From Linnemannia elongata (Eukaryota; Mortierellomycota; Mortierellomycetes; Mortierellales; Mortierellaceae), in the NCBI GenBank assembly GCA_036320915.1, contig JAXBDG010000015.1, positions 558,001-622,000 on the forward strand: a DNA stretch of 64,000 bases. Reading direction: 5' to 3'. The stretch's first letter is position 1; every line of letters starts with the position of its first letter. This document shows, one piece after another, positions 54,201 through 63,005 of the stretch. A model generated the notes under the pieces. The model had not been told where the DNA came from, did no database searches, and saw only the letters and a program-made list of their open reading frames with translations. A program made the position numbers and the translations under genes.

Positions 54201-54308
54201 AACCAAGGTAGTGGCTCTGGCTCACAGGGCCAGCAGGGTCAACAGCAGCAGCACCAGACGAGTATCATGGGATTGGAGCCTGTTGTCGATTTCACACGGT
54301 ACTCTTAG
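48276..54308 (+). CDS. TSC2: Tuberin (TSC2), RapGAP-domain GTPase-activating protein
   Basis: Single exon of 2010 aa from the ATG at 48276; a second in-frame ATG at 48339 (MTSKSRP) would give 1989 aa and has similar context. TSC2, with TSC1, stimulates GTP hydrolysis by Rheb and so restrains TORC1. The N-terminal two thirds are HEAT-like helical repeats (LEELSGIILSYPFQHISELW, LLHTICINAPEDTAHTIG, LLDYYYTEHQFYPYTLNWLE). A Ser/Thr/His-Pro-rich region (about 1310-1480) contains tandem HTP units and could be phospho-regulated. The RapGAP domain spans about 1590-1770, with IGVVYVGKGQSKEGEIL and the catalytic Asn-thumb segment HIGNDWVTIVFNDSG (near 1702), then GTISGQFNF. A Gly/Ser-rich tract and poly-Q precede the final LEPVVDFTRYS. 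TSC2 is present in fission yeast but missing in budding yeast. Confidence 0.95.
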   Translation: MCPSCSHPFLPQSAHYASYFAMTSKSRPTSSKLNSFFKFRISSKETTLHETLRLDSAKPSDPIDANEIVQQLVPGANSLQSRLRTLEELSGIILSYPFQHISELWIAVEDLLEAGVPHNARKAAWGFMIACIRGQFEDLGMLRAVFYQAINNHEIWEDFDDKLHALKELTNDGRDVYGFEKNIVRLLAHWIASSFEQAKVAQHVSQQRLGMQKSTTSLASLSSTPQLILLQKPIPHFDTTMTLLINVVKFNFVFFDELEIASLLDLLHTICINAPEDTAHTIGFLDVIVRYGYVPQEGLSTFLKILCHTTISDVYQERAWVITLNLMKSHSAHSAIRLLCLNLRSKGEVASSVAHTRVIQGSIRLLQRSVWGSTPIDTLSVSFSTILWSLKSAVDFKSKDVNQDIVASLGSLLETHADDLRDLEYEIIMDVLERLTDSVKEKPAGENPSAKPFVFGLGGHATSPGHQPNPNNAFRDAYGGLLYQFITLYSRKRIPGVAARLMTLLASLQDHLPEDTMLLLLDYYYTEHQFYPYTLNWLERLHHLVQVSVIQDKRPKVRSRALQIALDVYDASMDFFHDAIVTAVFLDVFAHMDSETDPVLASQVSDLLIRATRTASDDLFPRLLDRIVHNIRCSCHAPKQPTSASSTQTSLASRLGMTSSSSTNTHQNHQPTGPVVACQSLSAAIGIIDLFQHALYDPNGASRVDTFFSLLVGLAINQDVHKASRLVLLDFLLCLRVDLDHRIFCSTPSTIESMASATEQLLSEDTRQDRGDRPGLSGGHGRNLGFGASAQAASAARQQIGPSTAHPTHNWKQLMQGRTMQASPYVISYLEIASTTSDYPTSETLPAPLVGCAKVILNIPLYMTGIMSILEQERNFEVYSFVIQRLPSQLFNKHLFCNSSEQITKLHSVLVDMTLRDKFPESLRNLPLSAKRHNIHILAYKVLVILLCYNNKFSTNELHDLVHAFVVGLQRQATCAKICIHALAVCCYELPQSMTKHLPGTVLKLSQIMSTATISVHILEFLSTVARLPMLYSNFVENDYKRVFGIALKYIQYTHSAAGNTTQAQTPSTPSSTVSSPNSPAVATQGQSSAATRALPQYVLIMAYQVIDVWFMLQRLSERRKYVPYIVRNLLMANEPGKRVDEQTETCMDMLARYSYANCEPKPKPSLIQQLLIGPTGKTGKVVTKTWLQGNAFITVRTAHSVGWAEITVRRASGTVSFLLKIENDMFMSGADGLELNSLPGLLRLQEDALAIDAAAQRSRNASVGDTLTDSEHVPVPSAESESQREEAQHLAAVSGLSQRLSESRPSWLSPRSTPQHTPLHTPLQTPRHTPHHTPRASPLPSGDNTPSSSPPSRSFLNAVPSKLAFEGGHHRVQTAPTEHVAVFSSPSLHPLQESGAPTHSQDDGSGDVDVKDSHIPSLSTESSHIGGTFSSAGASSLTTASAVMGNLGRSKSASDHGGPSQKTGVKHAELSRGAQGSALEQTKSLLSHSVGKREDVRRSISLASSRNNSITTAMGRAQRYALAQDDHRPPVLNEGTARYYDRESNAEGARSFSKAKVETFVDPSFLFMQLTSYPDVMARDVPILLAEDDTTNRALGVLDRTPVVDFHKIGVVYVGKGQSKEGEILGNTHGSSEYTKFLTGLGSLVRLKNAKIYAGGLDLEMDLDGEYAYSHQDEITQMIFHVATMMPNYPHDVNFDGKKRHIGNDWVTIVFNDSGVDYDFGTISGQFNFMTLVVTPVSMASVSFTEAASRVSQQQQQQQQHRLASDLAEAVSTEGREGEEVVVAPTTATMGASSGPSMVQPFKNVWFQVVMLRRPDMPEIGPLATSKIISATELPRFTRQMALHANIYAQVYYQHLQNSVEYVSNWQERLRQIKRVKDRLAANAASNTGQGSGAGGSGQGSTAGSANGTSGGGPGGSGHGGSRAGAGPNGASGGSGNSNSGAAGGGNSSSIGLGLGLGLGLGSSSSPSGANGAGNQGSGSGSQGQQGQQQQHQTSIMGLEPVVDFTRYS

Positions 54309-54496
54309 TTCCGTTCTGTTTCCATTGTTTATAGTGTTTATAGCTCATATCATTTGCACAAAGAAAGAAAAAAGACGAAATAGATAATAATGCGCTTGAT
54401 GTATCAAGAAGCAAACGTTGTTGTAGAACAGTCTTTCTCTATGGTTGTGGTTGTACGAGAGGGAGAGTCTTGCTGTCAATGCTGCATCCACGCGCG

Positions 54497-54502
<6 letters not shown>

Positions 54503-54564
<62 letters not shown>
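54503..54564 (+). repeat. (GT)n microsatellite
   Basis: About 31 uninterrupted TG dinucleotides 195 nt downstream of the TSC2 stop. Likely polymorphic and able to adopt Z-DNA. Confidence 0.95.
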
Positions 54565-54565
<1 letters not shown>

Positions 54566-54920
54566 TGCATCTCTCTGCTCAACTCATCAAACTTTTGAGT
54601 GACGACTTCTCTGTTCCTTCTCACCTTTGCACTTGCTTTTCTTTGTATCTCTGTTATGGTAAATTGAACATGTATGATTACAGATAATCTCATTAGAGTA
54701 GCATGGGCTGGGGAAATTGCACCATTCGTTATTATTTTAGAAATGCCACGTTTTATGAGCCGCTCGTGTGATTTGGCAGTGTTTACATCCAACATCCAAA
54801 GCAACAACACTCTTCGTTCGACTTTTGTTCGCGCGCTTTATTTATTTTTGGGTGGGTATCTGTTGGTCTTTCCGTTTTGTTCCCGCGTCTTTTTCGCGTG
54901 GGAATGTCGAGCCAGTGCAA

Positions 54921-54944
54921 GGGGGGGGGGGGGGGGGGGGGGGG
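54921..54944 (+). repeat. 24-base G homopolymer
   Basis: Uninterrupted G run in the TSC2/monooxygenase spacer; second long G tract of the window. Confidence 0.9.
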
Positions 54945-56453
54945 AGGGACGAAAAGGCAGAAGTTGGGTTCTCTAACTTTGATGAGCCACCTATCTGAAA
55001 AACAAAGACGGCACCTGCCTCACCTACCCAACAGGTTTTCGCTTGGTTTCTGTCAAGAAAGTTAGAGTTGTCAACACCAAAAAAAAATAATGCAATATTT
55101 TTGACTTGTTCTTTGAACTCAACTTCAGCCATGTGTTTAAAGACAAGTGAAGGAGGGACTCGGGGAAGAGAGAGAAAGAGAGAGCAAGGAGTTTTTTTCT
55201 TCTTTACTTTCGTCTACTTCACAACGAAACAATGGAAGAGGGAGTGGATGATGAATGACAACTGAAAAAAAAGTGTGTAAGAACATAACAACCAAGGGTG
55301 AAGTGTCATATATATTTTTTCATGCGCCGCCATGGTTTCGGAGCTCATCATGGTTATGTGGGCTGATGGTGTACAGCTACATACATCAAGTGGGCGTAAA
55401 GACAATAGAGGGTGGGTGTGAGGTTTTGTAAAAGGAAATGAGAATAAAAACAAGGGGACAGACTGGCACAGCAATTGGATAGCGTGGCTCCTTCTCTCCT
55501 TCTGTTCTGTTCCGCTCTTTCTCTAAGTGAGGAGATTGATGAAACAAACGGGTAAGCGGTTTGGAAGTTGGAGGTGTACCTGGACTAACTGGGTAGTTGC
55601 CTGGGTATGAGCCGAATGAATAGACAGAGTACTCTTCAGAAAAAGAAAAGAAAGTTATGAGTGAGATAATGATAGTGATGACGATAATAATGGTTTGCGA
55701 CTAAGGAGAGAGGAGTTGGCGAGGAAGATGAGAGGAGTTTTTCTTTCTGCTTGAGGAGAGTAGACTGTGTTTGCCACGAGTGAAAGTAGGTGCTCTCATT
55801 GTTGACTGGATGGGATTAGACAGCCACGAGTTTGGTATTGAGTGTGTGACCAGAGAGGAAGAGAGTAAGAGAAAGAAGAGAGGTGCATAAATGAGAATGG
55901 TAAAGAAGGTGGGTGAGGAAGAAACTGACGAGTGCGTCAATGCAAAGAAAACAAACACAAGCAAGCGAGGTTTGCACACTCAACACTCTAGTTGTTTTAG
56001 AAAAGAAAGAGTAGAAAAGTAGAAGAAAAAAAACTTGGTCATGATCAGATCAGATCTCTTCTTTCTTCCTCATTCCACTTCCTCATCACTTTTCTCTACC
56101 CTCTTCTCCTTTTCTCATCCCTATCACCCTTCTCTTCTTTCTTCCAAACTTGTCTTTGTTTATTCCTCCTCCTTTCTCCTTGCCTTCTTCACTCACCTCT
56201 GCCTTACTTCTCCACTGTCCTTGTCAATTGTGCCTGGATTTGATCAACGCCAACAACTCTCTCGCTCTCTCTCACCCCTTTTTTTCTAACTGCCCTGAAA
56301 CAATCACTCATTCCAGTCATTGGTGGTGCCTGAATAAATCGTTAGATCAACTCTTCCTCTCTCACTCTGCGCCTCTTTCTCCACTTTTCCTCCTCGTTCC
56401 TCACTCTCTTCCCTCTTTTCCCACCCCCACCGCCCGCCAACATTTCGTTCCTA

Positions 56454-58913
56454 ATGGCACCTTCCTTTAGCTCGACACACTCGGGCGACAGCTCGGGACC
56501 ATCCCCCGCCTCTCAATCCCAAACAACCTTCTCCTCCACAAGTTCAGATGTCGCATCCATCCACACCTTTGGACCTCGTGAAAAGTCTCCCTGCAAAGTC
56601 TTGGTCGTCGGCGCTGGTGTCGGCGGACTCGTGTTAGCACTCTGTCTTGAGCGCGCCGGAATTGACTACATCGTGCTCGAACGCACTCAACAGCTCCCCG
56701 TCCCCAAAACCACCATCCAACTCGGACCCAACACCCTTCGTGCTATCGAACAGCTGGGTCTCTTGGACGAGGTGATGCAGGTTGCCAAGCCCGTCTCGGG
56801 GCTGACGCTCATGAAGCACAACATGACCGTTAGTGGTCGTATCGACACCCTCTTCTGCAAAGAAAGGTAATATAATTTCCCTTTCTTGGGCGTTTGTTTT
56901 TGTTTTGTTTTGTTTTTTTGTTTTGTGTGGTACTCCCTTTCTTCCCTACTCTCAACTCCTTTCTCTCCCCACCCTCAACTCCCTTCCCATACTCCTCAAC
57001 TCCACACTTTTTTTCAGTCTCTTGTGTTAAGCACTGAGACATTTTTGGTCATTGGTCGTCTTCTTTTTCGCTTCTTATTGTTTTATCCATCTGTGTACTC
57101 TTTTTCTAGTGGGCGCTAGTCATTATTTATGTTGCCTTTTACGCCTCGCTTCTTTATCACCTATCCTTCAATATTGCAAGCTCTCTCTCTCTCTCTCTCT
57201 TTCTCTCTTTGTTGTCTCGTTGTTCTTATGCAGAAAAGTCTCATGACCTGACATATAAACTGGGCTAACCCGACAACAACCAACCCTCTTTGTTTTCTGG
57301 TTCAATTCAATGTTTACCATCGCTCCAAAATAGATATGGGCATTACTCATGCGTTGTCCAGAGATCAGAGTTCCTTCGAATCCTGATCTCACATCTGCCC
57401 CAGGGTAAAGTCCTGTGGGGCAAATACGTGCTCGAGATTGTCAATGGCAACGCGGGAGTTCAAGTCCGGTGCTCCAACGGCTATATCGAAGAAGCGGACA
57501 TCATCATCGGAGCCGACGGCGCCTACAGTGCGGTCCGCCAAAATATCTACCGGACCATGAAGACCAAGAACCTTCTCCCCAAATCAGATCAAGAACCTCT
57601 CAAGCATACTTTGAACGCCATCATTGGTATCACCGAACCCTTGGACGGATCTCGCTTCCCGGTCGCGTACCAACAGTTCAGTGAAGTCACTGTAGTTGTT
57701 GGAAAGGATCCATTGTATTCATTGTGGTTGGGTCCGATTAACAACCACCGAATTGTCTGGTCGGTCTCGGGCGAGCTCTTGAAGCCCGAGGATGGCGACA
57801 ACACAAACTTTAAGCAATCCGAGTTTGGACCAGAGGCCGTGGATGCCGTGTGTGGGTTAATCCAGGACCTTGAGCTCCCTTGGGGTGGGACTATGGCAGA
57901 CCTGATTGAGTGTACGCAAAGGGATCATATGACCAAGATTATGGTCGAGGAGAAGCAGTTCAAGACGTGGCATTATGGCCGTGTCGCCCTCATCGGTGAA
58001 GGTGAGTCCTCTATTTGTTGTTTGTTCATTGATACAAAGCGAAGGCAATGAGGAGGGGAGGATGGGATGTTTAAACAATTTTAGGGTTATGTTGGAGCGG
58101 AATAACTTATTTTTTTTTCCGCTTTTTGCGGCGCTTCGGGGATGATCGATCATTCATTTGACGCTAAGAAAATGAAAAAAAAACTCTCCTCTCGTATGCG
58201 CGACAAACTGACCGTTCATTCTTTTCCTCTCTTCATCTCTTCCTCTCTCTTCTCTTTTGTCTTTTCTCATTTCTCATGCTCGCTCTCATGCATCTGCTGT
58301 CGTTTTGTCTCCTTACAATGACGCTTCTTACCTAATGCTCTTTCTTAGCTTGCCACAAGGTACGCAAACACAACCAAAAACAACTACTACAAATTGCCAT
58401 TGCTTGCTAGTCGATAATTATTACTCCCCCTTGAACATGATTGGACTTCATGCATAGTTATCCCCGATCATACGCCTTTCTAAACGTTCTTTTCTTCTAT
58501 CCCACTCAACTTTTCTTCTCATACCCTATTCCTATTTAAAAACGCACCAATAGTTCCCACCATTCTCAGGCCAGGGCGCAGAACAAGCCATCATGGACGC
58601 GATCTACCTCGCCAATCACCTCTACCGTCTTGACGACGTCCCCGTCCACGAAGACTATCTCAAAATCTTTGAATCCTACCAACGTCGTCGCTCACCCCTT
58701 GTCAAAAGCGCCGCCCAAATGACCCACTCCATGACACATCTGATGAACACCCAGGGGGTCTCTGCAGATGTGAAAAGGAAAGTGATGTTTTCGTTGCCGG
58801 ATTGGTTGAAGAATGCCGGTGCGGACAAGTTGCAAGTGAGGCCATTGTTGGATTATTTGGCGCCTGTGGATGATCGAGGCACAAAGTCTGTCAAGCCTTC
58901 TAATGCCATGTAA
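56454..58913 (+). CDS. FAD-dependent monooxygenase (aromatic hydroxylase-like, group A)
   Basis: Exons 56454-56866, 57334-58001, 58349-58359 and 58554-58913 (483 aa). The Rossmann FAD-binding motif VLVVGAGVGGLVLALCLERAG lies at about 49-69 after a Ser-rich N-terminus. The DG motif is DIIIGADGAYSAVR. The third FAD motif is reassembled across three exons as ALIGEACHKFPPFSGQGAEQAI, which needs an 11-nt microexon coding the end of GCT plus CHK. The usual Asp of the GD motif is Glu here. Enzymes of this family hydroxylate or epoxidise small molecules with NAD(P)H and O2; the substrate cannot be inferred, and there is no biosynthetic cluster around it. No signal peptide is seen. A long CT-rich leader (56050-56440) precedes the ATG. 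Confidence 0.86.
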
Positions 58914-59533
58914 AAAAAAAAGAACACCCTTCTTTCTTTCTTTTTTTTTTCAGTCCTCTCCTCACTTTCACTCTTCGTTATTGCTTGTTGTTTTTCTTGC
59001 TCGTTCGTTTTTTCTTTTCTTTTCATCGCCATCTCATTATTCGTACTTCCATTCCTCTTGCCTACTTTGCTTTATCATTTCTTGCGTTTTTTGCTTGCAC
59101 CTTTTCTTCCCTTACGCACCCTTAGACTTATTATCATGTCCACCATTGTAAACTACTATCAGCTTGTCGCCCCTAATAACCTACTAATAAATCCCGACAG
59201 CTACCACACCTAAGAAACCTTTCTATGTAAAGCTCACCGTCAGAACACGACACGCGTATACAAATACACCACCAACCTCCCTGTGAACGTCACCATGCCA
59301 ACGCCTCCTTCTCGATTTTCAAATGGATGTGATTTAATGCGATATCCTGTGGGGAAAAAAAAATCTATATAAGTAGTATCCCTCTCTGCTGTTACATTCA
59401 TGTTGATCCATGAAGCCATTGAGTCCTTGGTTCCCGAATTTGTCAAACTTGGCGAGGGTGGTAATGAGATGGTGCGGGGGTGGTGTGTCGGAATTGAATT
59501 GTGTGATCCCTATGTGTTTGCAAGAGGGGATGC
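58914..59533. other. Convergent spacer between monooxygenase and mL59
   Basis: T/C-rich 3' region of the monooxygenase (58915-59120) and the 3' side of the mL59 gene. No coding sequence seen. Confidence 0.55.
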
Positions 59534-60451
59534 TTAGAAGGGAAGGGTGCTCTTGGTCTTTGTCTTCTCAGCAGCCTTGGCCTACACATAGCAATGAAAG
59601 ATAAGATCGGGTAATAGAGGGGTGTTAGAAATATGAGTGATCTCCAGATTGATCTAACATTTGCTGAATATGTCCGAAAGCTATTCACACTGTGTTGCTG
59701 TAGAGGTTGTTTACCTTCTTCCAAGTCTCGATCGTCTTGGGCATCTCAGAGATGGCCTTGGCGATCTTTGCTTTCCTGGATGTTCAAATAATAGAATGCG
59801 AATTATGTTAGAATTATGTTAGAAGCAGGTCCAATTAATCGGGTAACTCAAGGCAACAGCCCGAAACCTCGAATATCACAACAGCGCAAAAGGTCAACGA
59901 TCCGGCAAAAACACCAAGATAGTGTACCTCAAGGGAGCAGTCCGGTCGTGCTTGCGACCCTTATCAGGCTTGCCCATACGGACAGTCTTGGTTGAAAGCG
60001 GCTTGGGCGCAGGGAGGTTCAAGATCTGAGTTGCAGGGATAGGCGCACCCGTCTCGGGGTGAGTTGCCAGAGCAATCCCTGCTCTTTCCAAACGAGCAAC
60101 CTTCTTCCTAATATCAGCCTGGACTCTGGCCGAGACCTTGGACTGTTGCCAACGCATCCTGGTACGCTCTCCTGTAGCCGTCAGTATTGATGGTGCAGCG
60201 CCCTCCTGTGATGATAATGATGTTACTGATGAAGATCCTGATGTGAATGAAAAGGTGCGCTTGGGCTTGGCGGTCGCGACCCCGGGGACGGGGACCCACT
60301 GGTGAGCATAGTCGGACGCGGGGCGGACTCGCAGACCGGCGAGGGTCTTGTTGAGTGCCTGGGGGTGTGACATGAGCTTGCGCAGGCTGGCGGCGGTTGC
60401 CTTGGACGAGGTTGAGGAAGACATTGCAACCACTGCTGCTGGGGATGCCAT
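59534..60451 (-). CDS. MRPL25: Mitochondrial large ribosomal subunit protein mL59 (MRPL25 type)
   Basis: Exons on the minus strand are 60451-59928, 59775-59715 and 59581-59534 (210 aa). The joins give TAPLRKAKIAKAISEMPKTI and ETWKKAKAAEKTK. The Ala/Ser-rich N-terminus (MASPAAVVAMSSSTSSKA) suits a mitochondrial presequence; a second ATG at 60424 is possible. Conserved-looking parts are WQQSKVSARVQADIRKKVARLERAG, a Pro-rich linker, GKPDKGRKHDRTAPLRKAKIAKAI and the MPKTIETWKK end, the arrangement I associate with fungal mL59. The protein would sit in the mitochondrial 54S subunit. Divergently oriented to the F-box gene at 61439. Confidence 0.78.
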
Positions 60452-61377
60452 TGTCGAAATGTGTTGATTAGAGAAGAGAAGGAGAGTGGAGGAGTTGTCG
60501 GAGAACTACAAGTCCAAAGGTGATGCGGGTTCCAGGGGAAAGTAGTCAAAGGGAAGGAGGAGGATTTGTTTTGGCAAAAGGGAGGGAAAGAGTGAGTGGC
60601 TTGGTAAGTGTGATTCGTCACGTGCCATAGGTCTGCCTTTGATGTTCGGGGAAAATGAACAGGGCTTTGACGCCGTGTAGAGGAACAACGTAGGTGGCGA
60701 ACGGCTCAATCGGAGAGAGGATGGAAAACGCCTTGGAAGAGGTGGCCACGCGGTTGCGGTTATGGCGAACAGGACAGCATGGTGATGATTATCCAATTGA
60801 TGCAGTAGTAAAGAGAGAAAGAATAAGGAGTTACTCGACAAGAACGAAAAGAAGAAAGAGGAGTCGAGTACGCCAGCCAGCGGCTCCCTTTTTTTCCATA
60901 ACCCTTGCAGATTGCATACGATACGATTCTACATTCATTCACCTCCGTCCCTTTTTTCTTTTAGCCCCCTTTTTCACCCTCTTGCTCTCTCGTTCTCTCC
61001 CTCCACACCATTCTTTTGTGGTCGTTCGTTCTGAAGGATGTCACGCGCACCGCACAAACGCAGTGGTTGTGGTTGGGCCTCACCTTTTTTCTTTCCTCTT
61101 CATTTTAGGTCTCTTGCTTTTCTTTGCTCCTTTCTTGCCTTCACTTCTTTTCTCCACTCCCTTCTTTTTCTCTTCACCTCTCTCCCTACTCTCTTTTTAA
61201 TACTTCTCCTCACTTTCGATAACACACCCTTAGTTACTTGTTCTACTCACTCAACTTCAACTTGCTCACACACGACACTACACACAGCAACGAACTTCAG
61301 TCCTCCTTCGTCAACCACTCCGAAACACCTCCTCCTTCAGGCAACTTCGGACTTTTGCCCGTTGCTCTCGTGTCGTC

Positions 61378-61416
<39 letters not shown>

Positions 61417-61438
61417 TTTCTCCACACAAATATACACA
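60452..61438. other. Divergent promoter region, mL59 / F-box gene
   Basis: About 990 bases between two ATGs. The left part is purine-rich on the plus strand (the mL59 leader is pyrimidine-rich on its own strand), and the right part (60940-61435) is strongly pyrimidine-rich, with a (CT)15-type run at 61382-61412. No gene is supported within. Confidence 0.6.
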
Positions 61439-62970
61439 ATGCTACCACACGAGCTGCTGGTCAAGATCTTTTACAACCTTGAACAACGACCTCAGCACCG
61501 TCACTCGTCCACTTCATCCATTTCCTTCTCCTCCTCGCTCTCCCTCGACCGCACCGACATCCTCGCCTGCGCCCTTGTCTGCCAGGACTGTAAGTCCTTC
61601 CTTTCTATGTTCACCTACGAAAAGTGTGGAGAAAGAATGAAAAGACGAGTAGCAAGCCTTGGACCAAGCTAACGTCTTTATTTTTGAATGTCCGGTTTCA
61701 CCTTTATTTCTTTCTTTTTCTCGGTCGTCTTCTTTCTACGAACGAATGATGAAAATGAACGCATAGGGTACTATGCGGCTGTCGACACACTATGGCGGGA
61801 CGTGGACCTTCAGAGCGTTGAGTCGTTCATCCAGCTTAGCATGGTACTGGATCCAACTTTCTCGTACATGGATTCATCCTCCAGGCTGTGCGTTTACCGG
61901 GGACAGCAAGAAGAGCTGAATTATCGCAACGGTGGTGGTGGCGGTCATGTTGACGAGGGGGAGGAGAGTATGGACGAATGCATGGAGCAAGGACGACGAC
62001 GACGATCGCTACTGCCTGCCAACTTTAACAAAAGCAATAGCAACAACAACAGCAGAGGTGCTATAAATATCCTCAGGAGTCATTCAACAGCAACAGCAGT
62101 AGCAACAGCAAAAGTATCCACAACAGGAGCAGGAACAGGAACAGGAACAGGGACGACAGTCTCATCTTCGTCGTCTCCATTATCCAACTCGACATTTTCA
62201 ACAGCCTCGACATCGTCTTCGTCGGCTTCTTCATGTTACTCCCTATCCTCACTGGGATGCCCATCTCTTCCAGGTACTTGCTCTTATAACTGAAACTTCC
62301 TGTCTCTTTCGGAAAAAAGGAGTGGACAACAAAAAAACTCGGACAAGGGAGTGAGAGTCTCCATCTAATCCTATAAAAAAGGGGGGAGGCGGGGGTAAAG
62401 AGAGATAGGGTGTGTGCGTTGCTTGACAAAGGGACATGGAGCAACGAAGCAATAACGACAATGACAACAAAGACAACCACAAACATTACAAGAACAAGGA
62501 CAAATACAAAAAGCTTTGTTTATATGCAACTGTACTTAGGAGACAGAGACTGAGGACGGATGATACTATCGTCACCCATTACATACGATAGACAAGGGCG
62601 AGCACAATCATCGACCATCTTCTCCAAGGAAAAGATCTCGATTGCAATGGGGCGATATATTCCCATCGCACAACGCAAGGGCACCATAGGAGAACTAGGG
62701 GAGACAGAAACAACAAAAAACAGACTAACAAGCTGCAAGGATGACAGCAGGGACATAACAATGCGAAGGACAGGGGGGGAAGGGCCATAGCATAAGCAAA
62801 AGAGTGTATGAGAAACTCGGAAATACGGACACCCTTGCGACTTGTTCCTTTCGAAAACCCATTACATATGCGCAAATGAGAATAGAGCGCAAGTGCCCTT
62901 TCCTTCCGACAAACACAGACGGAAACAGCAAGAACGATACCCGCATGATCGATGGAGGAAGGAGACGTCT

Positions 62971-63005
<35 letters not shown>

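Larger units (their letters stand above)
54309..56453. other. 2.1-kb spacer between TSC2 and FAD monooxygenase
   Basis: It contains the (GT)n microsatellite, a 24-base G run (54921-54944), purine-rich plus-strand DNA at about 55700-56030 and pyrimidine-rich DNA at 56050-56440 before the monooxygenase ATG. No coding sequence was recognised. Confidence 0.5.
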
